A stretch of DNA of 64,000 bases, taken from NCBI GenBank assembly GCA_965203525.1, contig OZ241898.1, forward strand, positions 3,162,001-3,226,000, written 5' to 3'. Both the position numbers and the translations under genes were made by a program. The notes below the pieces were generated by a model that was given only the letters and a program-made list of their open reading frames with translations, was not told the origin of the DNA and did not search any database. Every line of letters starts with the position of its first letter. Position 1 is the stretch's first letter. Below are positions 35,701-43,125 of this stretch, piece by piece. This DNA is from WTFV01 sp965203525. GTDB lineage: Bacteria > Acidobacteriota > Vicinamibacteria > Vicinamibacterales > UBA8438.

Positions 35701-36552
35701 CGAAAGATAGAGTTGTACCTTGCCGAGGAATGCCGCGATGCGGTCGGTGCCGCCGGCGCCCTCCGTCTCCTCGACGGCCATGTTCAGTTGCTGGTCGAGC
35801 AGACCAGCCCCGATCGCCGCGAAACCGATGATCAGGGCGATGAGCTGGAGGTGGCGCGAGCCGCGCAGCATCCGCAACGCCTCGGCGCCGCCGACCCCTT
35901 TCTTCCCGCCGGTCGCGGCGACGCCCGCGAGCGGCGGCTCGCCCGCCCGGCGCAGGACGGTGGTGACGACGCCGGCGCAGGCGAGCAGCAGCACGCTGCT
36001 CGCGAGCAGCAGGTTGTCGGCGCCGACCTCGCAGACCGCGAGGAACACCACCGCCGAGGCGGCCACCCCGCCGAGGCTTGCGCCGCCGCCGATGAAGCCG
36101 AACAGCCGCTCAGCCTGCCGGGCGTCGTAGACGTCGTTGGCGAGCACCCAGAACTGGCTGATGAGCAGCAGGCCGAGGATCTGCCCGACCAAGTAGAAGG
36201 CGACCGCGGTGCCGGCGACGCCCACGCGGAATGCCGCCCAGAAACCGATCAGCAGCGCCGCCACTCCGACTTGGGTGGCCGCGATGACCGCTCGCGGCGG
36301 CAGGCGGGACGCCACCCACGTGTAGACCTGCATCACGACGCCGACGAACACGCCGGACAACAGCAGGACCCACGGCAGTTCGACGGCCCCGAGCTCGCCG
36401 ATGACCTGCGCCCGGGTGAGCGGCTTGACGATATCGTAGGCGGTCATCGCCAGGAAGGAGTAGAAGAACATCAGCAGGGCCGATCCCACTTCCTCCCGCC
36501 GGACCTCCACGATGGGCGCCAGCAGCCGCTGAACGGCTGATCTCCATGACAT
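32767..36552 (-). CDS. Npt-type MFS transporter fused to HEAT repeats and cNMP-binding domains
   Basis: This is a 1261-residue protein. Residues about 20-430 hold about a dozen membrane helices with sequence features of the ATP/ADP translocase-like (Npt) MFS branch, for example K-P-L-T-R-A and a conserved S-V-D-K-T-T-R-E-V-L-F-N-P-L. Residues about 465-930 are HEAT-like repeats. From about 960 there are cyclic-nucleotide-binding-like folds; one near 1150-1240 has L-V-L-S-G-A-F-G-L-R and P-G-D-I-I-G-Q-R-S-F. The 36-bp duplication at 33634-33705 adds the repeated A-V-V-D-R-I-R-K-L-P unit. Nucleotide transport is a family property; the substrate is not shown. Confidence 0.85.
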   Translation of the reverse strand: MSWRSAVQRLLAPIVEVRREEVGSALLMFFYSFLAMTAYDIVKPLTRAQVIGELGAVELPWVLLLSGVFVGVVMQVYTWVASRLPPRAVIAATQVGVAALLIGFWAAFRVGVAGTAVAFYLVGQILGLLLISQFWVLANDVYDARQAERLFGFIGGGASLGGVAASAVVFLAVCEVGADNLLLASSVLLLACAGVVTTVLRRAGEPPLAGVAATGGKKGVGGAEALRMLRGSRHLQLIALIIGFAAIGAGLLDQQLNMAVEETEGAGGTDRIAAFLGKVQLYLSLFRLILQVGLTSRIIRSWGIGSLLILPICFGSTGGLILATGALWAAVVGRVLDSSLRYSVDKTTREVLFNPLPKDCLHHKPFIDVTVDRFAKGLGAVLTLVLIQPWGFGLAWRQLSWVSLVVTTFWVAGAVRARPQYLASLRQRPETDDPPVQKELDPERFSEPYRGLVDLPAVESLVEELGHPDPQNVLNAIDTLVKLKKSNLVIPLLLRHESAAVRTRALGALGAARPDIAVRWTSAVERLVTDPEPEVRMVAVQALAAIRNEDAVAVSRTLVDDPDLRIVATAAVVLSDSDDADDQRAAKRVFAELTADMREGAGAARRDLAAAIRGVGRGQSYDLLAKLLQDPDPAVADEAMRTIRHLDMTNLDFAPVLISYLSDRRLKGAARETLIRYGEPIVDKLRQALDDPGQHVWVRRHIPATLAHIPCQASMDVVMATLDTGDGFLRFKALSAGERLRHKQPALEPDLASVERLAQAEGRIYFRRLDQHYTLFERAVLPAGTVLAQALRERIDRAVDRIYRLLSLILGRREVDWVRPAIERGEPSARASTLVYLKNKLSRPLRDALLPVLEPLPMDEKIERARIVLAIGTRDAEETLATLVDDEAPVVAVAAIHLIGERKVRTLCNQVKRVLAARGAAEAGIAEAAAWTLARLAPPSERSESAANGLPASAVVDRIRKLPVSAVVDRIRKLPLFAAVEIDELFRIARAGRQARRDAGATVLREGSRPEKAHLLLDGEMIAARREAEARRIAPPAAIGLVEALAGGRAADTVYTAGPAVLLTFGDGDLRTLLSDSAGLAQGLFRMVAEAANMPDGAFRSNAPADLGAFAGQLTDAQKGFALRWIPLFSRVTGVEMLHLSAIARQKKIKPETSFTEQTAPAGIALVLSGAFGLRTDDDDRRMLVDAAPGDIIGQRSFAGLDDSTWSKRLVTTGAGSILWIERDDFFELLGHRPRLLQQIFATWKESSPMKHGPLTAAIPP
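33634..33705. repeat. 36-bp in-frame tandem duplication in the Npt-fusion gene
   Basis: Two copies of a 36-bp unit (33634 and 33670) differ at one base and encode a doubled 12-residue element just before a cNMP-binding-like domain. Confidence 0.93.
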
Positions 36553-36935
36553 GACTCGCCTTCCGCTCTCCTCGCCCGCGTCTCGGCGAGGCTATCCGAA
36601 AACGGGCGCATGCGCCACTGGGCGGGCGGAGCGCGTCCGGGCGGCTCGAAGTCCGTCACGAAACGCCCGCACGCGCGACGATGCGGCACAATCAGGGCCG
36701 TGCCGGACGCACCCTGGGAGAACCGTACGGTTCTCTGGAGCGTGCAACCGCGACCGCCAGCCGGGCCGGACGCGCCCGGAAGGGGACCGGCTCCTGACCA
36801 ACCAACCCTCACTTTTTTGACGTGCTCGGCATCATCGATGCGATGGTCACACCGCAAGTCGCACAACGAGATACGTCGAGATCGTCCAACATTCCGATTC
36901 CTTTCGCCCGTTGCCATAGGCGCACTTCAGTACTC
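36553..36935. other. 383-bp gap with an 18-bp perfect palindrome
   Basis: Bases 36718-36735 (GAGAACCGTACGGTTCTC) form a perfect palindrome about 165 bp upstream of the Npt-fusion start, a plausible operator. GC falls across 36820-36935 towards the kinase locus. No gene is supported. Confidence 0.5.
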
Positions 36936-37316
36936 TCACGGTATTACCAACCTGGCAATCACTGCGTAGTCGCCAGTACCATCGTCGTCCAAGTGTCGCA
37001 CGCGAACGAAATACCTCCCGGGGCTAACTCGCCGCGTCAGCTCAAAATTGAAGCCCGCCCCGCCATCACCACTGGAGGCCAAGGCGTTTCCCGATTCGTC
37101 CAGCAATTCCCTTACGGTGTCCGTGCTTCCCGTGGTGTGAACGGTTAACTGTCCCGGGGAGGAAACGGTTATCTGGTATGTGTCTTCGTCACCTGCAAAA
37201 TCAATGGCCGCCGAAAACGCGCCGTCGACAAGAAGTTCCTGTGCCAGAAACAGCTCATAGAGATCGTACACTCCGTCCCCACCGTCACCGGGCCCGCAGC
37301 ACCGACCGGACGGCAT
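36936..37316 (-). CDS. PPC-like beta-sandwich domain, probably detached from the kinase by a frameshift
   Basis: This 126-residue ORF has D-T-Y-Q-I-T-V, G-Q-L-T-V-H-T-T-G-S-T-D-T-V and G-R-Y-F-V-R-V-R, which are strands of bacterial pre-peptidase C-terminal (PPC) domains. It starts 31 bases inside the end of the kinase gene in another frame and has no ribosome-binding site of its own. The kinase frame ends at TGA 37285-37287. A one-base shift would continue it into this domain, so it looks like a former C-terminus. It could also be a separate overlapping gene. Confidence 0.5.
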   Translation of the reverse strand: MPSGRCCGPGDGGDGVYDLYELFLAQELLVDGAFSAAIDFAGDEDTYQITVSSPGQLTVHTTGSTDTVRELLDESGNALASSGDGGAGFNFELTRRVSPGRYFVRVRHLDDDGTGDYAVIARLVIP

Positions 37317-39750
37317 CGGTATTAGCCAGATTGAGTGGCGTTACGCCAAAATGATTCACCGCGAGATTCGCGCCCCGATCCAGTAGCAATTTCACCACAT
37401 CCACCGAGTCGCCAGACGCCGCTACGTGCAGCGGTGTATTTCCAGAATCATCCGCCGCTTCGAGATCCGCACCCCGATCCAGCAGCAATTCCACCACATC
37501 CACCGAGCCAAACGCCGCTGCGTGCAGCGGTGTATTCCCAGAATCACCCGCCGCTTCGAGGTTCGCACCCCGATCCAACAGCAATTCCACCACATCCACC
37601 GAGCCGGCAAACGCCGCTACGTGCAACGGTGTCTCTCCAAAGGCACCCGCCGCTTCGAGATCCGCACCCCGATCCAGCAGCAATTCCACCACATCCACCG
37701 AGCCAAACGCCGCTGCGTGCAGCGGTGTATTCCCAGAATCACCCGCCGCTTCGAGGTTCGCACCCCGATCCAACAGCAATTCCACCACATCCACCGAGCC
37801 GGCAAACGCCGCTACGTACAACGGTGTCTCTCCAAGGGGACCCGCCGCTTCGAGATCCGCACCCCGATCCAGCAGCAATTCCACCACACCCACCAAAGCA
37901 AACCTCATAGCTGAGTGCAGCGGTGTATTTCCAGAATCATCCACCGCTTCGAGATTCGCACCCCGATTCAGCAGCAATTCCACCACACCCACCGAGCCAA
38001 ACATTATAGCTGAGTGCAGCGGTGTACTTTCAAACTCATTCACCACTTCGAGATTCGCACCCCGATTCAGCAGCAATTCCACCACACCCACCGAGCCAAA
38101 CATTACAGCTGAGTGCAGCGGTGTACCTCCAAACTCATTCACCACTTCGAGACTCGCGCCCCGATTCAACAGCAACTCCACCACACCCACCGAGTCGCCA
38201 GACACCGCTGCGTGTAGCGGTGTATCTCCAAACTCATACACCGCTTCGAGATTTGCACCCCGATCCAGCAGCAATCTCACCACCTCGACCGAGCTGTCAG
38301 ACTGAACGGCGATGTGTATCAGTATGCCAAGTCCATAAGATCCGTCAGAACCACCAAACAGCGCGGCCAACCATTCGAGATTCGCGCCCCGATTCAGCAA
38401 CAATTCCGCGACATCTCCGGCATCGGCGATAATCGAAAACAGCATTGGTGTAGCAGCAGCAAACTCCCGTGTACGTGCAGGATCATCCGCAAAAACCTCC
38501 ACCGCTCGCCTGACACCAATAGGGGCCTCGAATGCCGATAACGTTTCGACCAGCCGCTCGCTGTCTCCGTCGGCCAGAAATCGAGCGTCAATCGATGCTC
38601 CGGCGTCCAGCAGAAGCCGGGCCAAATCGGGCCGGTTCAATACCGCAGCGTAGTGCAGATCGGTCCAACCGTGCTCGCCCACATGGGACGCCGACCACGC
38701 ACGCCCGAGCACCGGCGAATACGATTCCCCTGTCGACTCGACTCCACCTTCCCCCAACCAATTCACGATGCCGAACGCCACCCCAGTCACGATCACGAAC
38801 GCCATTGCCCCGTATGCCACTCTCTCGACCAATGAATCAGCACCGTCCCACAGCGCATGCCACTCCGCCACGTTCTGCGGCCGCTTCTCCGGCGAAACCG
38901 CCAGCGCCGCCATCACCGCCTTCCCGAACGACTCGCTCACTTCGCCTCTCGCCGCCTCCGCCACCGGTACCAGCGGATCGGTGTACACCCGCGCTTTGGC
39001 ATCGTTGGGCACCCGCCCGCTCAACGCCCGATACGCCAACGCTCCCAGCGCATAGACGTCCGTCCACGGTCCCTGTTCCCAATCCGTCTGATGCCCCTGT
39101 TTACAATCCGTCGCGTATTGCTCAAACGGCGCATACCCCCGCGTCAGCACCGACCCCTCCGAGTGCGAGTGCACAGCCGCCGCATACCGTGCCGCCCCGA
39201 AATCGATCAGCACCGGCGTCCCGTCACTACGCAGCATCACGTTCGCAGGCTTGATATCCCCGTGTGTCAGCCCTGCCCTGTGTACCAGCGTCAGACCTGG
39301 CAGCAGATCCTCCAGCAACCCCCGCACCCGCTCCTCAGACCACGCTCCCTCCTCCTTCAGTGTCTCCTCCAGATCCCGACCTTCGACGTACTCCATCACC
39401 ATGTACGCCGTGCCCCGCGCTTCGATTACCCGATACACCCGCACGATGCGCACGGGCTCCAAGCGCGCCCGTGTCTGCTCCTCTTCCAGACGCGCCAGCT
39501 TCCGCGCCTCTTCCAGGAAACGCATCAAACCCAACTGGTAGTCCTTCTCGTACGACGGCGACCGCGGCCCCACCGACCCATCCGCATTGCGCCCGCCCCA
39601 TTCTCGTGGCAGATACTCCTTGAGCGCTACCCGCCGGCCGAGCTTTCGGTCCAACGCCAGATACGTCACCCCGAACCCGCCGGACTGCAACTCCCGATCG
39701 ATCTCGAACTCTTCGATCGACGTCCCCGGAGCCAACGACCTCGCAACCAT
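37285..39750 (-). CDS. Ser/Thr protein kinase with ankyrin-repeat tail
   Basis: This 821-residue protein has an N-terminal kinase: G-G-F-G-V-T at 24-29, K44, H-G-D-I-K at 163-167 and L-I-D-F-G-A-A-R. A single hydrophobic segment near residue 315 probably anchors it. From about 350 to the end there are about 12 ankyrin repeats, each T-P-L-H-x-A-x(5-6)-V-x-V-V-E-L-L-L-D/N-R-G-A-x-L-E. The repeats are near-identical at the DNA level and the locus has lower GC than its surroundings. Start ATG 39750 lies six bases after a TACGTT hexamer. Ankyrin-kinase fusions are common in host-associated bacteria. Confidence 0.85.
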   Translation of the reverse strand: MVARSLAPGTSIEEFEIDRELQSGGFGVTYLALDRKLGRRVALKEYLPREWGGRNADGSVGPRSPSYEKDYQLGLMRFLEEARKLARLEEEQTRARLEPVRIVRVYRVIEARGTAYMVMEYVEGRDLEETLKEEGAWSEERVRGLLEDLLPGLTLVHRAGLTHGDIKPANVMLRSDGTPVLIDFGAARYAAAVHSHSEGSVLTRGYAPFEQYATDCKQGHQTDWEQGPWTDVYALGALAYRALSGRVPNDAKARVYTDPLVPVAEAARGEVSESFGKAVMAALAVSPEKRPQNVAEWHALWDGADSLVERVAYGAMAFVIVTGVAFGIVNWLGEGGVESTGESYSPVLGRAWSASHVGEHGWTDLHYAAVLNRPDLARLLLDAGASIDARFLADGDSERLVETLSAFEAPIGVRRAVEVFADDPARTREFAAATPMLFSIIADAGDVAELLLNRGANLEWLAALFGGSDGSYGLGILIHIAVQSDSSVEVVRLLLDRGANLEAVYEFGDTPLHAAVSGDSVGVVELLLNRGASLEVVNEFGGTPLHSAVMFGSVGVVELLLNRGANLEVVNEFESTPLHSAIMFGSVGVVELLLNRGANLEAVDDSGNTPLHSAMRFALVGVVELLLDRGADLEAAGPLGETPLYVAAFAGSVDVVELLLDRGANLEAAGDSGNTPLHAAAFGSVDVVELLLDRGADLEAAGAFGETPLHVAAFAGSVDVVELLLDRGANLEAAGDSGNTPLHAAAFGSVDVVELLLDRGADLEAADDSGNTPLHVAASGDSVDVVKLLLDRGANLAVNHFGVTPLNLANTDAVRSVLRAR
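37380..38290. repeat. near-identical ankyrin-coding DNA repeats (99-bp and 195-bp periods)
   Basis: Successive 96-99-bp units code for 32-33-residue ankyrin repeats. A double unit of 195 bp from about 37478 is almost unchanged in the next copy from about 37673, including silent sites, so the expansion is recent. Confidence 0.9.
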
Positions 39751-39756
39751 CGGCTG

Positions 39757-39785
39757 AACGTACCACGCGGCCACGGCGCCCGCAA
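39757..39785 (-). promoter_or_regulatory. promoter of the kinase gene, duplicated elsewhere
   Basis: On the minus strand TTGCGG (-35), a 17-base spacer and TACGTT (-10) are followed six bases later by ATG 39750. The enclosing 53 bp (39757-39809) recur at 43461-43512. Confidence 0.6.
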
Positions 39786-39882
39786 TACCTTTCGACCGGG
39801 GCGCACGTCGGAAGCGGCGGGATGCCGTCGGGTCGCGGGGGCGCAACGAGCAGAGCGGGACCGGCCGGCGACTGCCGGAGAC

Positions 39883-40272
39883 CTCACATGCCCCAGACGG
39901 CGACCGGCGCGCCGTCCGCGGGCGGCTCCCGGCGGAAGACCTTCTCTTCCCAGGTCCGCTCCGCCGAACGGTCGAAGACGATCAGATGGCCCGCCTCGGC
40001 ACGGCAGCGGTCCACGTAGCCGCGCGTCTGCGCCAGCCCCTCGGCGACGGTCCGTTCGAGATCCCCGCGCCGCACCTTGCATTCGACGACGAACCGGCGC
40101 TCCTGCCCGCCCTGCGGCCAGACGATCAGCAGGTCCACGCGCCCGCGTCCCAGGGCGTACTCGCGCTCGACCCGGCCGCCGCCGTTGACGATCCGCTGCA
40201 GATACGCCTGCAGCAATAGCTGCGGCCCCGCCTCGTGGTACCGCTCGAAGCGCTGCATCCAGTGCTCGGAGT
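39883..40272. repeat. 390-bp segmental duplication, copy 1
   Basis: Matches 41510-41899 without gaps and with roughly eight substitutions; offset 1627 bp. Ends abruptly inside the parent coding frame. Confidence 0.95.
39884..40258 (-). CDS. truncated duplicate of an ATPase-nuclease gene: solitary PD-(D/E)XK domain
   Basis: This 124-residue ORF is nearly identical to the last 124 residues of the gene at 41511-43100. It retains V-D-L-L-I-V-W and V-V-E-C-K-V, the Asp and Glu-x-Lys of a PD-(D/E)XK nuclease. The duplication ends at 40272. A single change turned a GTG valine codon of the parent into ATG 40258, creating a possible start. No ribosome-binding site is seen. It may be a remnant or a working stand-alone nuclease. 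Confidence 0.5.
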   Translation of the reverse strand: MQRFERYHEAGPQLLLQAYLQRIVNGGGRVEREYALGRGRVDLLIVWPQGGQERRFVVECKVRRGDLERTVAEGLAQTRGYVDRCRAEAGHLIVFDRSAERTWEEKVFRREPPADGAPVAVWGM

Positions 40273-40281
40273 CCGCCAGTC

Positions 40282-40310
40282 TTGACGAACGTAACGAAAC
40301 ACGTTACGCT
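40282..40310 (+). promoter_or_regulatory. higBA promoter (TTGACG, 17 bp, TACGCT)
   Basis: TTGACG at 40282-40287 and TACGCT at 40305-40310 are separated by exactly 17 bases. GTG 40318 lies seven bases after the -10 box, suggesting a leaderless toxin message. It begins 10 bp outside the 390-bp duplication. Confidence 0.7.
40290..40308. promoter_or_regulatory. operator-like inverted repeat in the higBA promoter
   Basis: A perfect inverted repeat, CGTAACG-AAACA-CGTTACG, fills the spacer and overlaps the -10 box. It is in the right place for repression by the HigA antitoxin. Confidence 0.65.
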
Positions 40311-40317
40311 CTGGATC

Positions 40318-40599
40318 GTGATCAGGAGCTTCGCCGACAAGCGGACCGCGGCCGTCTTCACTGGTCACGCCGTTCGCGGTCTGCCGGCGCAGATTCAACC
40401 GCGCGCGAGATCGAAGCTCCTGGCCATCGATGCGGCCATCCTGCTCGATGATCTGCGCGCGCCGCCCGGCAACCGCCTGGAGGCCCTGCGCGGCGACCGC
40501 CACGGCCAGTACGCGGTTCGCATCAACGATCAGTGGCGTGTCTGCTTCGTGTGGCGCGACGGTGACGCTTGGCGCGTCGAGATAGTCGACTACCATTGA
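40318..40599 (+). CDS. higB: HigB/RelE-superfamily toxin
   Basis: This 93-residue protein has I-R-S-F-A-D-K, A-R-S-K-L-L-A-I-D-A-A, R-L-E-A-L-R-G-D-R-H-G-Q-Y-A-V-R-I-N-D-Q-W-R-V-C-F and V-D-Y-H, the standard pattern of HigB-1 host-inhibition mRNA interferases. HigB toxins cut mRNA at the ribosome. The start is GTG 40318; a longer TTG start at 40282 would overlap the promoter. higA follows after 10 bases, with a GAGG that overlaps the toxin stop. Confidence 0.88.
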   Translation: MIRSFADKRTAAVFTGHAVRGLPAQIQPRARSKLLAIDAAILLDDLRAPPGNRLEALRGDRHGQYAVRINDQWRVCFVWRDGDAWRVEIVDYH

Positions 40600-40609
40600 G
40601 GAACGCACA

Positions 40610-40963
40610 ATGACCATCAGCCGTGAGAACCTGGACCGCTACGGCGTGGACCTTTCGGACGTCGTGTCGGGCCGCCGGCTGCCGCCGGCGCATCCCGGCC
40701 GGTTCCTGCGCGACGAGTTTCTGAAGCCGCTCGACCTGAGCGTATACGCGCTTGCCAGGGCGCTCCACGTCCCGCGGCCGCGTCTGAACGACGTCGTGCT
40801 CGGCAGGCGCTCCGTGAGCACCGACACGGCGTTGCGGCTTGCGCGCTACTTCGGGACCTCCCCGGAGTTCTGGGTGAACCTTCAGGCCCGCTACGACCTC
40901 GACGTGGCCGAGCGCAAGCTGCGTCGCACGATCGACCGGGAGGTCAAGCCCCGCGCCGCCTGA
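40610..40963 (+). CDS. higA: HigA-type antitoxin (helix-turn-helix)
   Basis: This 117-residue protein has H-P-G-R-F-L-R-D-E-F-L, Y-A-L-A-R-A-L-H-V-P-R-P-R-L-N-D-V-V-L-G-R-R-S-V-S-T-D-T-A-L, and F-G-T-S-P-E-F-W-V-N-L-Q, the XRE-type HTH of HigA antitoxins. It should bind and neutralise HigB and repress the promoter through the inverted repeat at 40290-40308. The N-terminal extension before the HTH is about 25 residues. GAGG lies eight bases before ATG. Confidence 0.9.
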   Translation: MTISRENLDRYGVDLSDVVSGRRLPPAHPGRFLRDEFLKPLDLSVYALARALHVPRPRLNDVVLGRRSVSTDTALRLARYFGTSPEFWVNLQARYDLDVAERKLRRTIDREVKPRAA

Positions 40964-40989
40964 GGGTCGATTCTCCCCTGCGCCGGCGA

Positions 40990-41035
40990 TCGATCACATC
41001 AGCTCGGCGACGCTCCGCCGCGCGGATGTGATCGA
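40990..41035. other. 11-bp inverted repeat hairpin between convergent genes
   Basis: TCGATCACATC at 40990-41000 and GATGTGATCGA at 41025-41035 are perfect complements with a 24-base loop. There is no T-tract. It may be a terminator for both higBA and the small membrane gene, or an insertion scar. Confidence 0.5.
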
Positions 41036-41132
41036 CACGCTCCTGGAGGATGTTGTTGTTCGTCGTCCGCGTCCGTCCGGTTGCCGAGCATGCCGGACGG
41101 ACGCGGAACGTCTCACGTGCGAACCGGGCCGC

Positions 41133-41372
41133 TCACCGACGGTCGTTGATGTCCTTCTGTAGCGCTTCGATGCGAGCTACGATCCCCGCGTGCGCTTCCC
41201 GGTTTTCCGCACGCGCTTCCTTGAAGTCTTCCCGGAGTCTGGTTTCACCGTCCCTGCGATCTTCCCGGAGTCTGTCTTCGCTGCGATTGACAATCGCCCA
41301 CACCAGCCCCACGATTGCAAGCACCACGGTGATGCTCCCGACGACGAGCCCGACTACCACGTTCGGTTCCAC
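41133..41372 (-). CDS. small membrane protein with coiled coil (copy A)
   Basis: This 79-residue protein has one strongly hydrophobic segment (residues about 5-27) followed by a charged helix rich in Arg-Glu heptads (R-L-R-E-D, E-A-R-A-E-N-R-E-A-H). Similar layouts occur at 43126-43392 and 55772-56002. A GTG start at 41372 has GGAAGGGG about eight bases upstream. It lies downstream of the ATPase-nuclease gene and may be a membrane partner. No family recognised. Confidence 0.6.
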   Translation of the reverse strand: MEPNVVVGLVVGSITVVLAIVGLVWAIVNRSEDRLREDRRDGETRLREDFKEARAENREAHAGIVARIEALQKDINDRR

Positions 41373-41509
41373 TTTCTACGGCCCCTTCCATCCCGTAGCT
41401 TACCGGAAACGGAGTTGGATTGCCAGTCTGACTCCGTTCTGTTCCGGTTCCTGTTCCATCATCGCCATCGGATGCGACCATACCACACGGTCATGGCGCC
41501 TGCATGCAG

Positions 41510-41899
41510 CTCACATGCCCCAGACGGCGACCGGCACGCCGTCCGCGGGCGGCTCCCGGCGGAAGACCTTCTCTTCCCAGGTCCGCTCCGCCGAACGGTC
41601 GAAGACGATCAGATGGCCCGCCTCGGCGCGGCAGCGGTCCACGTAGCCGCGCGTCTGCGCCAGCCCCTCGGCGACGGTCCGTTCGAGATCCCCGCGCCGC
41701 ACCTTGCATTCGACGACGAACCGGCGCTCCCGCCCGCCCTGCGGCCAGACGATCAGCAGGTCCACGCGCCCGCGCCCTAGGGCGTACTCGCGCTCGACCC
41801 GGCCGCCGCCGTTGACGATCCGCTGCAGATACGCCTGCAGCAACAGTTGCGGCCCCGCCTCGTGGTACCGCTCGAAGCGCTGCACCCAGTGCTCGGAGT
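41510..41899. repeat. 390-bp segmental duplication, copy 2 (inside the intact gene)
   Basis: Codes for the last 129 residues of the intact ATPase-nuclease gene; the other copy is 1627 bp to the left. Confidence 0.95.
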
Positions 41900-43100
41900 G
41901 CTCCCGGAAAAAGGTCTGGAACGCCGCCAGCAGACCGGCCACGTCCAGCGCGCCGGCGGCGTCCACGTACCAGGCCGTCTTCTGCGGCAGCGTCGCCTGC
42001 ACCGCGTGGTTCAGATGCCGCGGCACCACCTCGGCGTAGATCCGGTTGGCGATGCGCGGCGTGCCGTCCGGGTCCAGGGCCACCAGCCCCAGGTCGTGGG
42101 CGCAGGCGATGTCCTCGTCCGAACAGCGGCTCTCGAACGCGCCGGCCAGGATCGGCTCCACCACCCGCCGCACCCGCTCGTCGCGCAGCTTGTCGCCCAG
42201 ATCGTCGACGTGCGTGTCGCGCCGCAGGATCAGCCGCTCCTGCGCTTCCAGGACGTCGTCCGCGGCGATCGGCCGCGAGCGGTCCCGCCCGGCGGCGCTC
42301 GCGAAGCAGGCCTCCCGGCACAGCGCGTTCACGAGCCACGGCTGCCCCGCCGTGCGCGTCCGGATCAGCCGCAGCGCGTCCGGCTCGAACGTCTGCCCCG
42401 TCTCCGCGGTGTGCTGGGCCAGCAGCGCCCCCACGTCCGCCTCCGAAAAGTCGCCGAGGCGCAACGATTGCGACTTGACGTTGAACGCGCTGCCGCCGAG
42501 CACGTGCGCGTCCCGCGCCGTCGAGTAGATGCGGTAGTCGCGGACGTCCCGCACCCCGCACAGGACGACGCTGTGCGGAAAGCGGGCGGGACGATCCACG
42601 TACCCGGTGCGCAACTGCCGCAGCACCGACAGCAGCGTGTCCCCCACCAGCGTGTCGATCTCGTCGATCAGCAGCACCAGCGGACGCGGGTCCGCGCTGC
42701 TCCATTGCGCCAGCGCGCCCTGCAGCGCGCGGTGCGGGCCGGCGCGCTCCAGCACGTCCGGCCAGATTTCCGCCAGCGTCTCGTCGCCCAGCGTCGCCCG
42801 CGCCTCCATCTCCAGCCCGTACAACACCGTGCGCATGGCGTCGGCGACGTTCTCCCGCGCCGCCTGGGCCGCCTCCACGTCCACGTAGACGCAACGCCAG
42901 TCGCCGGCGCCGCCGCCGTTCAGCAGATCGCGCAGCGCCAGCAGCGCCGACGTCTTGCCCGTCTGCCGCGGCGCATGCAGCACGAAGTACTTCTTCGCGC
43001 GCACCAGATCGAGCAGCTCCGCGAGACCGGCGCGCTCCAGCGGCGGGATGCGGTAGTGGTCCGCCGCCACGACCGGCCCCTCGGTGTTGAAGTGCCGCAT
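41511..43100 (-). CDS. AAA-type ATPase with C-terminal PD-(D/E)XK nuclease domain
   Basis: This 529-residue protein has Walker A A-P-R-Q-T-G-K-T at 43-50, Walker B P-L-V-L-L-I-D-E-I-D near 140, and a winged-helix-like middle. A C-terminal nuclease-like domain carries D447, E464 and K466 in V-D-L-L-I-V-W and V-V-E-C-K-V. It belongs to the large group of 'archaeal-type' AAA proteins with a DUF-type endonuclease domain, of unknown role but common in accessory regions. ATG 43100 fits the family start (M-R-H-F-N-T-E-G-P-V) and has GACAAT seven bases upstream; ATG 43109 is also in frame. Confidence 0.85.
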   Translation of the reverse strand: MRHFNTEGPVVAADHYRIPPLERAGLAELLDLVRAKKYFVLHAPRQTGKTSALLALRDLLNGGGAGDWRCVYVDVEAAQAARENVADAMRTVLYGLEMEARATLGDETLAEIWPDVLERAGPHRALQGALAQWSSADPRPLVLLIDEIDTLVGDTLLSVLRQLRTGYVDRPARFPHSVVLCGVRDVRDYRIYSTARDAHVLGGSAFNVKSQSLRLGDFSEADVGALLAQHTAETGQTFEPDALRLIRTRTAGQPWLVNALCREACFASAAGRDRSRPIAADDVLEAQERLILRRDTHVDDLGDKLRDERVRRVVEPILAGAFESRCSDEDIACAHDLGLVALDPDGTPRIANRIYAEVVPRHLNHAVQATLPQKTAWYVDAAGALDVAGLLAAFQTFFREHSEHWVQRFERYHEAGPQLLLQAYLQRIVNGGGRVEREYALGRGRVDLLIVWPQGGRERRFVVECKVRRGDLERTVAEGLAQTRGYVDRCRAEAGHLIVFDRSAERTWEEKVFRREPPADGVPVAVWGM

Positions 43101-43107
43101 GGCGGCC

Positions 43108-43113
43108 ATTGTC
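43108..43113 (-). promoter_or_regulatory. -10-like hexamer GACAAT before the ATPase-nuclease gene
   Basis: GACAAT ends seven bases before ATG 43100 and no Shine-Dalgarno is visible; weak match, no -35 seen. Confidence 0.35.
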
Positions 43114-43125
43114 GCAGAACCGGCC

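Noticed and set aside
37380..38290. Regular DNA repeats that could be taken for a CRISPR array
   Set aside because: The units are 96-99 bp, contain no unique spacers and code in frame for ankyrin repeats of the kinase gene.
39884..40258. Independent nuclease gene of separate origin
   Set aside because: It is nearly identical to the end of the intact gene at 41511-43100 and stops abruptly at the duplication edge, so it is a copy.
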